DNA of 31,559 nucleotides from Armadillidium nasatum (GCA_009176605.1 SEYY01022123.1:1-31559), one strand, 5' to 3'; counted from the first letter of the stretch, positions 1-11,533 are shown. Numbers and translations are program-made. Notes: generated by a model from the sequence alone, not told the origin.

Positions 1-24
1 TTTAAATTAAAATAATTTAACCTA

Positions 25-545
25 TCAAATAACCATTTCTAAGACTTTTAAATGCTCCTCATGAGTTGGAGTAGCAATTAGGATGTCATCAATATAGATG
101 AAAATATTAGGAATACGAGAAAGAATTAGAGAGATATATTTAGTGAAACTGGTGGGACTAGAATGAAAACCTTCAACTATACTGTTATACGAAAAACTCC
201 ATATATATGGAGTGTTAATTGTTAAAAACTTTCTACAATCGGGGTGAACTTTTAAATTATAGAAGGCCTTCTTGAGATCAAGGACAGAAAAAACTTTTGC
301 ACCAGCAAGAATGTTTGAAAAATCTCCCAAATTTGGCAAACTAAAATTGTCACGAACTGCTCTTTTGTTGAGAAGCCTCAGGTCAGCTACAATGCGGACT
401 CCACCTGAGGGTTTTGGCAAAACGGAAATTGGAAACCCCCATGGTGAATGTGAAGGAGATAAGACCCCAGCATTAACTAACTTGCCTAATTCCACTTTAG
501 CTTTGTCATATAGGCATGTTGAGAATTCTTCTGCTTTTTATATTT
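25..545 (-). pseudogene. Retrotransposon reverse transcriptase fragment (pol)
   Basis: The 156-codon frame read from 495 down to 25 carries the N-terminal half of a Ty3/gypsy reverse transcriptase. Near residues 17-45 are the SPWGFPISVLPKP and VRIVADLRLLNK stretches. Motif A is VLDLKKAF, with the catalytic Asp at residue 73. Motif C is YIDD at residues 134-137. The region matching motif B, usually xPFGL, reads VEGF here and appears degenerate. The same frame opens further upstream to about 545, where a one-base shift separates it from the protease frame: GPPINIKSRR in one frame is followed by an AEEFSTCLYDKAKVELGK stretch in the other. The protein ends in a stop soon after motif C, without thumb, connection or RNase H. 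The start is not a real initiator, since this is an internal part of a polyprotein. Confidence 0.85.
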
Positions 546-1744
546 ATGGGAGGTCCTCTTACCTCAAATTTATATGGGACCAACTCTTTTAAGGCCTCAT
601 ACTCTGCGGGTGTAAGGGGAAATTTTAACACTTTATTTGTATATTCACTGCTATCACTATTATTTATTTCACTTATATTTTTAATTTTATTATTTTTATA
701 CCTACAGGAAGAATTGTTTATGTTGCTACTCCCAGCATTATTTTTACCATTAAGTATATTTTCATTTACCATTGTATTACCATTATTACATAACTCTGAG
801 CTATTATTTAAATATAAATCAGTAAATATTTCCTTAAAATTAAATAATAGATTAGAATAAAGAGAAGGCGCGGAAGGCAATTTGGGAGATAGAGTAACAT
901 TTACAATATGATCAATTCTTTTTATGGGTACAGACTCCACATCATTTCCTACAATTACATCACAAGAGCTTTTTGTCTTAGCATCAATAATTGTATGATT
1001 ACTAAAATCAATTAAAAAGTTATATTTATGAAAAAAATCTATTCCTAAAATATTACTAATTACATCACAGATTAAGAATGTATGTTCATAATCTCTACGC
1101 AACAAAAAATTTAACCTTTTTGTTTCAACGTTATATATGTTAATTTGCGTTCCATTAGCAGCAGTAAGAAAACCAATAGGTTCTTTTTTATCTTCTGCTG
1201 AAGCCTTAATAATGGATACTGTACTTCCACAATCTATAACAAATAACTCTTTAGAGTTAGCATCAAAAATACGGTATAGACTGTTAAATTGTAAATTGGG
1301 TTTAGACATATTTAAAACATTCATAATTTTTGGAGTCGTACCCTTATAAAAATTTGCATTTTCAACAGGCATCGCAGTATATTTGCAAAGAGCTGATGGC
1401 TCTTGTTCAAAGACTGGCCTTTCACCATGTTGTGAATGCAGATTTTTATTTTTAAACCTATTATACTCAGAACAATGCTCAAGTTCAGTAGACTGAGATA
1501 CTCTTTCGTTTAAAACAGATGGTTTTAAATCAGTAGTAGCAATCTCAGTCCCATGAAGTTGAGCATTGTTATAGTTTACCTTATTTATAAAAGTATTCAA
1601 TGAATTAGTATCATTATTAGCAATATTATAAACCTCATTTGCCTGGGAATAGCTTTTACCTTCTTCCTTTCTTAATTTTTCATATTTAATATTAACACTT
1701 TTATCACTAACTATTATACACTTCACTTTATTTTTAAATTTCAC
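506..1744 (-). pseudogene. Retrotransposon pol N-terminal region with aspartic protease
   Basis: This 412-codon open frame begins with a lysine- and asparagine-rich leader of about 150 residues without recognisable domains. A retropepsin-like segment follows. FVIDCGSTVSII occupies residues 168-179 and places the catalytic Asp at 171 inside D-C-G-S, where the family usually has D-T/S-G-A. A GFLTAANGTQI strand is consistent with the flap region, and NILGIDFFHKYNFLID (231-246) matches the C-terminal I-I-G-x-D-F-L consensus. Residues 290-390 are low-complexity linker, ending in GPPINIKSRR just before RT. The pol frame opens only after a TAA at 1774-1772, downstream of the gag stop, and is in a different frame from gag. 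The first residue is therefore an arbitrary GTG rather than a supported start. Confidence 0.75.
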
Positions 1745-1760
1745 TTTTAATTTCTTTTTG

Positions 1761-1780
1761 AGGGGCTGATGTTAGCCCCT
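1761..1780 (-). other. Stem-loop overlapping the gag stop codon
   Basis: Perfect inverted repeat AGGGGCT (1761-1767) and AGCCCCT (1774-1780) with a six-base loop. On the coding strand it begins inside the gag TAG stop (1781-1779) and fills the gap before the pol frame. Its position suits a recoding or reinitiation element, but function is inference. Confidence 0.5.
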
Positions 1781-2894
1781 AAGATCCGTTTCCCGGCGGG
1801 GTTGAAGGAGATGGTCCTGACGTTGAAAGTTGGGCTTCCCTGGGTGCCCATCGACAAGTACCTCCTTGGCATCGTGTAGCTTTTTCTCGAAACTTGTAAT
1901 GATAGTAGCAAAGAGCACCTTCTGGTCTATAACTTGAAGGTGATCTGCCCCTATTTGAGTAACCTCTTGTTCGACTATCTTCAAGTCTTGTTACTCTTAT
2001 ATCTATTTTATGAAGCTTTGTTGAAAAGTCGTCTATCTTTTTAATAGCCTCTGCAACTTGAGTGGAAAGTTTAGCCACTTCGCGGGCAAGGAAAGAATTT
2101 GAAGGTGGAGGTGTGAGTTCTCTTGTTCTTGTAGAAAAAGGGGATATGGCATTAACAGATTCATTATGATAAGGGTTTGCTGCAATTCTGCTTCTGCGAC
2201 TCATATACTTGTCAGCAGCTTCGGCCATTTTATAAATTGATAAATCTCCTGTTAATACTTCGAGCGTTGCTGCAATATCCTCAGGTAATACTTGTAAGAA
2301 CATTTCTTTTGCGACTGTTTCATTATTCTGAATCATACTTTCGAATGGAGAATCTCCAAGTGAATGTCTTATTCTATTCAAATATTCTGAGGGTTTTTCA
2401 CCAGATTTTAATTTCTGTTGAAACAAGTCTGCAACTCTTTCCTGGGCTGAAGGTGAATATGTAGCTCGCAAAACTTTTTTCAACTCGTCATAAGTATTCT
2501 CAGTTAAAGGTGGTTGAATTTTGGATATAATGGCCGATGGTAACAATGGTCCGATAAGTTGAGTTCTTTCAATAGGCTTATTCACACAATAAAGCAGAAA
2601 AAGCCATTCCACTTTGTTTAACCAACTTTCTATATCTCTCTTATCAAATTTTGGTAAATCTTGTGTAGTAAGAGTTTTCCTATTTTGAGGTGACGGACTT
2701 CTGGAAGATGTACTTCCACTGGAGGAACTTCTTTCTGAAGTTCGTTGACTTGGCCTACCAGTGCCTCTGTTATTGGTTTCATTAGGTCGAGTTTCAGTAT
2801 CATCTTCCAGGGGAGTTATTGAGATGCCAGAAGCCGAAGTCTCTAGAATGTTGTTATTGTTATGCCTATTTCTATTATTTTTTCTTGAAGGCAT
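1779..2894 (-). CDS. Ty3/gypsy retrotransposon Gag
   Basis: This is an intact 371-residue Gag starting at an ATG (2894-2892). Residues 1-75 are Ser/Asn/Arg-rich and probably disordered. Residues 80-235 form the capsid-like region of arthropod Ty3/gypsy elements: LPKFDKRDIESWLNKVEWLF, then a Tyr-Ser-Pro segment, then a QQKLKSGEKPSEYLNRIR stretch, then PEDIAATLEVL and a final AEAADKYMSRR. Residues 270-305 have heptad-like spacing (LAREVAKLSTQVAEAIKK onward) and probably form a coiled coil. A C-terminal Cys/His cluster (Cys329, His332, Cys342, Cys347) matches the C-x2-H form of zinc-binding tail common in arthropod gypsy Gags instead of the CCHC knuckle. Gag forms the particle and packages element RNA in the cytoplasm. 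It is the only unbroken ORF of this element. The next frame, pol, is offset and begins after a separate stop. Confidence 0.85.
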   Translation of the reverse strand: MPSRKNNRNRHNNNNILETSASGISITPLEDDTETRPNETNNRGTGRPSQRTSERSSSSGSTSSRSPSPQNRKTLTTQDLPKFDKRDIESWLNKVEWLFLLYCVNKPIERTQLIGPLLPSAIISKIQPPLTENTYDELKKVLRATYSPSAQERVADLFQQKLKSGEKPSEYLNRIRHSLGDSPFESMIQNNETVAKEMFLQVLPEDIAATLEVLTGDLSIYKMAEAADKYMSRRSRIAANPYHNESVNAISPFSTRTRELTPPPSNSFLAREVAKLSTQVAEAIKKIDDFSTKLHKIDIRVTRLEDSRTRGYSNRGRSPSSYRPEGALCYYHYKFREKATRCQGGTCRWAPREAQLSTSGPSPSTPPGNGS

Positions 2895-2944
2895 CGTAAA
2901 ATTGTTATATCTATTTGGTTTTATAGTTTTATTTATTTATTTCT

Positions 2945-2948
<4 letters not shown>

Positions 2949-2992
<44 letters not shown>
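2949..2992. repeat. Poly(T)/poly(A) tract
   Basis: About 43 consecutive T. On the gag strand it is an A-tract about 55 bases upstream of the gag start, so it is either part of the element leader or a later insertion. It may also mark the junction with the repeat at 3000-3900. Confidence 0.9.
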
Positions 2993-3044
2993 CAAAACAG
3001 TAAGTGGGTTGTTTCAATTTAATTTCTTCTTTATGGTTATACTG

Positions 3045-3880
3045 TTCTAGCACCCATATATTTAATTATTTACTTATGTATTTATTTATTATAATTATTA
3101 TTAATTGTTTTCGAATATTACTTAAATGTTATATTTTATTAAATATAAAAGTTCACCAATTCACTGTCACTTATTACTGTTCATTTGATACACTGGTAAA
3201 TTTAAAAAATTTATGCGCGCTATTCTAAAGTATCACCCTGTACGTAGTATAGAATAGCTTAGCCTGCGTATTTTCAGGTTAGGCTAAGGCAATTGAAATT
3301 TTCATAAAAGGTCTATTAATTTCTACATGAAAGCAAGTTTGTATTGTAATTTTATGTAAGAGCCCAATGCTGCATAAAGAACAGTTTATCAGGCTAGGCT
3401 AGAAGTTCTATTAATTATTTATTTATTTATATATTTATTTAGCTTTATTATTATTACTGTTTCCAAAATTTTATTTAATTGTTATTTTATTTTATTAAAT
3501 ATCACTGTTTATTGATGCACTGTCACTATAAGTCACTTTTTATTTGATATGAATGATGAAAATTTAAAAAAATTTTGACTCCCCCAAGGTAAACTATTAC
3601 CACTTATAGCTTGTTACAGGGTAGAATAGATTTTGCTTTTGCTTATTTCCAATACTAGGCTTAAAGTATTATAAATTTTCTTAAAAATACCATGAATTTG
3701 CCATAAACACTGTTTTTTTTTTAGTTCAATATTATGGGAGATAAATTCTGCATAATAAGCAATTTAGATGCTAGAGTAAGTTGGCCCTATTTCATTTCTT
3801 CTTTAAGCCTAAAATATTTTAAAAATTTTCCATAAAATTTCTTTTAATACTTCATAAACACAGTTATTGTAAATTTAATT
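3045..3880. repeat. Diverged tandem duplication of a non-coding unit of about 350 bp
   Basis: A segment starting near 3060 and one starting near 3410 share the same order of landmarks. Both have a TTATTTATTTA-rich start, TTTTATTAAATAT, then CACTGTCACT, then a TCATTTGATA/TTATTTGATA box, then a TAGAATAG box. An AGGCT/GGCTTAAAG box, an ATGCTGCATAA/TTCTGCATAA box and CATAAACAC-like ends follow. A third partial match (CTTTAAGCCTAAAATATT to CATAAACACAG) lies at 3805-3865. No coding capacity is evident. It could be an old LTR-like or satellite-like unit. Exact period and identity need alignment. Confidence 0.55.
3219..3258. repeat. Inverted repeat, 9-bp arms
   Basis: GCTATTCTA (3219-3227) and TAGAATAGC (3250-3258) are perfect complements around a 22-base loop. 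It lies in the first copy of the diverged duplication. Confidence 0.6.
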
Positions 3881-4081
3881 TCTGGTTTGTTTTATTTTTG
3901 TTTGTTTTATAATTTCTGCACACGAATTTCGATGTAGGTCTAGGCCTTTGTAAAAAAAAATTTTTGTTAGGTATGACTTTATTTATGTTCTTATTTAAAA
4001 ATTTTCTATTTATTTATTTATTTATATTTGTTCTATATTGTCACTCCAGGATCAATCACTTGCAAAATTATTGCACTTGCA

Positions 4082-4235
<154 letters not shown>

Positions 4236-4269
4236 TTGCAGCCCCTCCTTGTCAAGTTTACACGAGCCG

Positions 4270-6319
<2,050 letters not shown>

Positions 6320-7171
6320 TTAATGATTATTTAACATATGTCTGCCTAAAGTGTCTTTTCTATTAGAAGCGTAATCGCAATCATCACACTTAAATAATTT
6401 TGAATATGAGTGAGTCACCAAATGTCGGATTAAATTCTCTTTTAAGCTAAAAGTGTAACAGGATTCAGAACATGCAGATGATTTTATCATGTTGTGTGTT
6501 AACATATGTTGGGTTAATTTATAATTCCGATTACACCAATAATTACATTCTGGACACTGAATTACTTTATTTTTAGAGTGTTTAAGCATGTGTCTGGTTA
6601 AAAAACATTTTTGATTGAAAGTATAAAAGCATTCGGAACATTTACTTTGAATGTGTTAACGTGTCTTTTTAATTCACATAGTCACAACCACTACATTTAT
6701 ATAACTGCATTTGAATGTGTCAACATATGAACAGTTAAACTGTGCTTCTGTGTGCAAGAATAATCACACTCAGAACATTTTAATAACTTTGGTAAACAAA
6801 GTTTCAAACTCATTTTTATATTACAAGCATACCCACATTCAGAGCACGTAAATAACTTAATATTTTTATGTTTTAAAGTATGAATCCTTAAACATTTTTT
6901 ATCATTACATTCATATTCACATTCTAAACACTTAAGTAACTTTGTTTCAGAATGGATTAATAAATGCCTGTTTAAACTCCCATTACGATTGCAAGTATAA
7001 TCACACTGTGAACAATTGAAAGACTTCTCCAGAATGAATAATTATATGTTTCTTATCATCACAAGTTCTATTAGTTGCATAGTGACAATGAGGACACTGG
7101 AATCTCTTTTGTTTTTCCTCATTTAAATCATTCATATCTTTATCTTCATCTTCTAATAATATATTTTCAAT
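6320..7171 (-). pseudogene. Decayed C2H2 zinc-finger terminal exon, about 10 fingers
   Basis: On the minus strand a good 3' splice site (CTTATTGTTTTCAG) ends at 7172, and an exon opens in phase 0 with IENILLEDEDKDMNDLNEEK. Ten C2H2 units of the C-x2-C-x12-H-x3-H type follow, linked by TH/H-S/T-N-x-K-L/F linkers rather than TGEKP. Frame breaks lie near 7025 (between fingers 1 and 2) and 6704 (fingers 5 and 6), and stops plus a further shift near 6655-6680 break finger 6. Finger 4 has lost its two histidines (SLKLCLPKLLKC). The last three and a half fingers are open to the stop at 6320. It is closely related in style to the exon at 8565-9268 and would join the same upstream exons in phase. It is probably a pseudogenised alternative or duplicated finger exon. 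Sequencing error could explain some of the breaks. Confidence 0.8.
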
Positions 7172-8564
7172 CTGAAAACAATAAGAAAATTCTCTTGAAG
7201 AAAATAGGTATCTTGAAGGTCCGAATTAATTACAATTGGGATGAACCGAGTAAGATGAATCCTGAATTAATGACTAAAAATTAATCAAGAAAACACTAGA
7301 TCATTAGATGAAAAGAGTTTAGGTAAATATTGACAAGTTCCCACTCAAGGTGAAACAAGGCTTGTCTAATATTAAGGAAAAAAAAACATACTACACAAAC
7401 AAAAACAAAAATTTTATGAAAATAAGACGTAAGGAAAATGTTAAGATGATGTAAAGATATTCTTGGAGTAACGGATAATCTCATTGAGAAAGTTTAAAGA
7501 GCTAACAGCAATAAAGATATATTTTTAAGGAAAGAAAATAATGGGTGAGCTTTTCAAAATTTTTTGAAAAAGCAAAAGTTAGAGTGTTGAATGTGAAATG
7601 ACGAAGGTACACGAGAGACTCTCTGAGATGGTGAAACGCGAAAAGGAACTAACCTAAGGTCAACGGAATGGCCTAGCTCACCTTATCACCCAACGGGTTA
7701 AATCCAGTCGGGGTACTGGTACTTTCATCGCTTCAGAGGGAGCTACGTGCTATCCCGACAGATACATTATACAGATTCGGTTGCCTAAGTGAGCCCCTAG
7801 GGAATCGAGCCCCGATACAGCTCTTAAACCTTAACCCACATGATGGGTCAACTCGGTACTCCACCAACCGAAACAGAGCTGGGCATATTGAGGGCTCTCT
7901 TCAACAAATTGCCTCCCTCAGTACAAGTTGTTGTCGCATTCTCAACTCCCTTGCAAGACATAATATACTATAATGACTTTCTTCATTGGGGAATGGGGCA
8001 AAAGCAAGTCTTTTTTCCTGAATAAAACGAGAGTCAAAACAAATGTTAAGTGTTGCTATTCTAGAGAAAATTTTCCTTAGTTTTTGCTGATATTTTTAAA
8101 ACCCAAAGTATATATCTAATTTAAAGCAGATATATCAGGATTTCCAATAGAACATGAAGAGTAAATTTACGCATACGGCCAGTGAATAGGCATAATTTGG
8201 AGAACACTGGTTCTTTCAGCGCCTAAAAATACAAAGAAATATTTGATGAAAAGTAAAAACTTTAAAAACTAAAGCGTGATTTATGTTTTAAACAATTGAG
8301 CGAAGACACGTCACTTAAAATTAAAAAAGATTATTTTATCAAAGCTAAAAATAAAGATTTTAATAGAAAAAGTTACAAAAACATTAATATAAATACTACA
8401 TAAACAAATAAAGTGCTACAATATTGCCTTTGAAGTTAAACAAAAGAAAAAAATGGTCTTGCATTTCTTTTTAAAAATCAGCTTTTAACGTGGGGTTTTT
8501 CACCCTCGGGTTTGATATACAATTATAAAATAAAGAAAAAAAAATTTAAAAATTACCACCCAAC
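7172..8564. other. Interval between zinc-finger exons with a GC-richer island
   Basis: Most of it is AT-rich without genes. 7600-8030 is clearly richer in GC than its flanks and looks like inserted repeat DNA. Minus-strand 7830-7800 reads GGTTTAAGAGC then GGCTCGATTCCC, which is tRNA-like. The plus-strand 61-codon frame at 7840-8025 contains LRALFNKLPPSVQVVVAFST, which resembles the C-terminal capsid part of Ty3/gypsy Gag proteins (L-W-x-x-L-P-x-x-V-Q-x-x-L), so a Gag remnant is possible but weakly supported. Confidence 0.35.
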
Positions 8565-9268
8565 TTACTTTCTTCTTTTATGCTTAAGCTTGTGTCTTTT
8601 TAAGTTTCCTTTCCGATTACATTCATAGGAACAGTCAGAACATTTAAATAATTTTACGTTTGTGTGTGAAAGCATGTGTATTTTAAACTGTCTTTATAAT
8701 TACATTCATAGGAACAGTCAGAACATTTAAATAATTTTACACTTGTGTGTGCAAGCATGTGTATTTTTAAGCTTACTTTATGATTACATTCATAGGAGCA
8801 TTTAGGACATTTAAATAATTTTGCGTTTGCGTGTGTAAGCATGTGTCTTTTTAAGTGTCCTTTCTGGTTACATTCGTAGGAACATTCAGAACATTTAAAT
8901 AATTTTATGTTTGTGTGAGTATACATGTGTGTTTTTAAGTTTCCTTTATGATTACATTCATATGAGCAGTGAGAACATTTATACAACTTTAAATTGCTGT
9001 GAGTCAGCATATGATTTTTTAATCTTGATTTGCGATTGGATTCATAACTGCAATGAGCGCACTTAAACTTTCTTTTGTTGTGTGTTTTTAAATGAGTCTT
9101 CAACTCATCTTTGCTTTTAAAACTAAAATTACAATATCTGCAATTCAAATTTTCCACATGATACTTTTTTATGTTTTGTTGATGCACTTCTGCTCTCTGA
9201 GGTTTGCTTTTTGAAGTACTTTTCACTTCCAAATCTTTTTCTCCTTCAGCAGCATTGATCATGAGAGT
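8565..9268 (-). CDS. C2H2 zinc-finger protein, 7-finger terminal exon (one frameshift)
   Basis: A strong acceptor (TTTTTCATTTGTTTTGCAG) ends at 9269, and the exon begins in phase 0 with TLMINAAEGEKDLEVKSTSK. A Lys/Ser-rich spacer of about 40 residues precedes seven C2H2 fingers (C-x2-C-x12-H-x3-H). Most share Y-E-C-N-x-K-x-x-L-K between Cys and His, with linkers such as TH-S/T-N-x-K-L-F/Y. The continuous frame ends at 8654 inside finger 6. The next frame completes finger 6, gives finger 7 (FKCSDCSYECNRKGNLKRH) and stops at 8567-8565 after KLKHKRRK. The break lies at a T-run: four T at 8681-8684, where the neighbouring finger has five. A homopolymer indel is therefore the likely cause, either a real mutation or an assembly error. 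The expected role is a nuclear DNA-binding protein; its target is unknown. It probably joins the exons at 19471-19674 and 20882-21004. Confidence 0.85.
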
Positions 9269-9660
9269 CTGCAAAACAAATGAAAAAGAAAAAGGTAGAA
9301 AAAAATCAAGTATTTTTATTAAAGTAATTTTCTATACTTCCTTTTTATATTAATTTTACTTTTTATAAAAGCTTAGAAGAAAAATGGTGTATTTGTCACT
9401 TTAGCCGAGATAACTCTCTCAATTTTCGCGCGAAAATGATGTCACTAAGTTTTCTGAAGATACCTTCTGAAATAATTAAATATTTAGATGTCAACAAACT
9501 GAATGTAAACAAACCCGTTTTAGTAGTCTCCATTTGTTTTTCGACTTTTACGTGGTTTTATATAATCTTAAAATTTATTTTACTATGTTAAAATCTGATG
9601 CAACTCATAATAAAACTACATAAAAAAATAAATTCATATAATATCTGGATCACGAAATTA
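9269..9660. other. Intronic or upstream interval with an E2F-like palindrome
   Basis: No gene was seen. A 16-bp CpG-containing palindrome lies at 9422-9437. The interval is part of the putative large intron of the zinc-finger gene. Confidence 0.45.
9422..9437. promoter_or_regulatory. Perfect palindrome with E2F-type core
   Basis: ATTTTCGCGCGAAAAT is its own reverse complement. The inner TTTCGCGCGAAA contains two overlapping E2F-type TTTSSCGC half sites. CG-rich sequence is rare in this AT-rich surrounding. It sits about 155 bases upstream of the 7-finger exon on its coding strand, so an internal promoter is conceivable. No transcript evidence exists here. Confidence 0.4.
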
Positions 9661-10194
9661 CTATAAACACACAAGCCCACTTTTCAAACAATTATCCATA
9701 CTCAAACTACAAGATATGCTCACTCTTACAATGACTACACAAAACTTCAAAATCATAAACGGAATGTCAAATAAATTACTGTCAAATTTAATAATGCAAA
9801 GGCAAAATGAAAGAAGACTAAATTTGCGCAGCACACACTCACATATACTAAGTAAGAACAAAGTACACACTAACCAAATCTCGGAGAGCTATATCATATA
9901 ATGGCATTGAAAAATGGATTGACCTTCCACAAAACATTCAAGAATTTGCAACATTTCCCATATTGAGTAACGTGTCAAAAATCACTTGCTATCAAAATAC
10001 TAAAATACCCGACCTAACCACTTAGCTCCACACTAATTCTTTATTATAGTAACAATTTTTAGTATCATTACTGTTCATATTATTATAAGTATTGTCATTA
10101 TTATTTTCGAAATTAATATTATTATTGAATTTATTATTGTTAGTTATTTTTTTTAATATTATTCAGAATAATTATTATTGTGATTACTGTTATT

Positions 10195-10205
10195 TATTAT
10201 TATTA

Positions 10206-10262
<57 letters not shown>
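10195..10262. repeat. (ATT)n microsatellite
   Basis: An imperfect then perfect run of ATT units inside the 3' part of the LINE remnant. A shorter run lies at 10300-10314. Confidence 0.9.
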
Positions 10263-10497
10263 TATTACTACTATTTTTATTTGTTGTTATTTTTCTTTCT
10301 TATTATTATTATTATCGCTGTAATAATTATTAGCTTACGGTTATCTCAGTACTAAGATTGTTATAGTATTTTTTTCCTTTTTTTTTATAGATTAGGTTAA
10401 GATTACAGTCATAATATATTATAAAATTAATTTTTATTAAGTTTACAATATTCAAAATTTGGAATATTGTATAATGTATGCTATTATGTATAATTTT

Positions 10498-10539
10498 AAT
10501 GGGCTCAAAGGACGAATTCGTCTCCCCCAGAAGCCCATT
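10498..10539. other. Structured hairpin in LINE 3' UTR
   Basis: AATGGGCT (10498-10505) pairs with AGCCCATT (10532-10539). Inside is a perfect 12-bp palindrome, GACGAATTCGTC (10511-10522). Compound 3' stem-loops in non-LTR elements can be recognised by the reverse transcriptase. That role is inferred here. Confidence 0.55.
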
Positions 10540-10618
10540 TCAGTTTACTATCAAAACACGTAAAATACACGATATTTGTATATGTAAATTTGAAACTGAA
10601 AAATAAAGATTAAAGATT

Positions 10619-11465
10619 ATAATGTAATTTTCAAAATTATTTATTCATAAACTTTATTTTATTTCATATAACCTTAAATAAATCCTCGTACATAGGTATT
10701 ATATATGAGTATAATATTGGAAATTAATCTTTTATATTGGTTACAATATTTATTTGTTTTAAAAGTTAGGATAATCGAAAATATATCCAAAATTAGGTCA
10801 TCCATTTTTGGATGACAACACAATTTTTAAAAAAAATGAATCTATTTACATGTGTTTGGCACTACTTATTTATTACTTTGACACGATAAAATGTAACATT
10901 ACTCAGTGCAAACATTTTTAAAAGAATATCTTCCACAACATCAATTTTTTAATATCTATGCCAATTTTGAGGAATTCTCAATATAGTGCTTAGGAGTGGG
11001 AATTTTAAACTCCGGAATAAAATTAGGGATAGCTCAATATTTACTTCTACCTGTTATTAATTTGACTTAAACTTATTTTGATGAGTTTGATAGTACCAGT
11101 TTTGCTTTCAGAGTTAGGAGATTTCAGCTCTGACGTTTGAATGAGAACCATTTAAAAGGCCATTGATAAAATTTATCCAATAATATATATAAAAAAAAAT
11201 TTTTTAAAGTGTATATCCAAATATGTTTTTAGAAACCTTTACTATTGCAGTTGACAAACTTTTATGTTGTTGGTGAGTAACCTTCTTTTATGCTAAATTT
11301 TATTGTTTTAACTTTGTGGGCTAAAATAATACACTAACTAGTTGGTTTCTAGATAATTATTTTTGTTCTTAAAATTTTGGTTGAGGAGTCACAATACTGC
11401 TTTTAGCTATTTTCTGCCTAGCAGAAAATCCACATAATAATTAAGCCTATTTCAAAACACATCTT
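10619..11465. other. Gene-free AT-rich interval
   Basis: No coding frame, RNA gene or notable repeat was recognised on either strand. It lies in the putative intron between 9269 and 19470. Confidence 0.5.
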
Positions 11466-11479
11466 TTAACAACAACAAC

Positions 11480-11533
<54 letters not shown>

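Larger units (their letters stand above)
1..2992 (-). mobile_element. Ty3/gypsy-type LTR retrotransposon, 5' portion, decayed
   Basis: Read on the minus strand, the order is gag (2894-1779), protease (ORF 1744-506) and reverse transcriptase (about 545-25), which is the canonical Ty3/gypsy order. The RT reading frame stops at position 25 shortly after the YxDD box. What follows in the last 24 bases is AT-rich and does not look like RT, so RNase H and integrase are either deleted or lie beyond the window. No LTR or primer-binding site could be recognised upstream of gag. There is only an A-tract on the coding strand (2949-2992), and a diverged repeat lies beyond it. One frameshift separates protease from RT, and gag and pol are separated by stops, so the copy looks inactive. 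Confidence 0.85.
9661..10618 (+). mobile_element. 3'-terminal remnant of a non-LTR retrotransposon (LINE)
   Basis: The plus frame around 9850-10023 reads VRTKYTLTKSRRAISYNGIE then KWIDLPQNIQEFATF and ends in a stop. This matches the C-terminal signature of many LINE reverse transcriptases: a basic R-T-K segment, then a Y-N-G-x-x-x-W-x-x-L-P box, then a Phe-containing helix. Upstream coding sequence is broken by stops, and no RT core precedes it, so the copy is 5'-truncated. An AT-rich 3' UTR follows with an interior (ATT)n run and a structured hairpin at 10498-10539. It ends in AAAATAAAGATTAAAGATTA near 10600-10618, which looks like a poly(A)-type or short-repeat tail. It is a different family from the LINEs at 11535-18540. 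Confidence 0.6.

Noticed and set aside
1772-1984. 70-codon minus-strand frame ending near gag's 3' end
   Set aside because: It overlaps the Gag zinc-binding tail in another frame; the Gag frame explains the sequence.
272-2946. Plus-strand frames across the retrotransposon
   Set aside because: They are antisense shadows of gag and pol with no family resemblance of their own.
2895-3300. 5' LTR and primer-binding site of the Ty3/gypsy element
   Set aside because: No TG...CA-bounded terminal repeat or tRNA-complementary site could be found, and the second LTR is not in the window for comparison.
10092-10355. Plus-strand hydrophobic frame as a membrane protein
   Set aside because: It is the translation of an ATT repeat, giving runs of Ile, Leu and Tyr.
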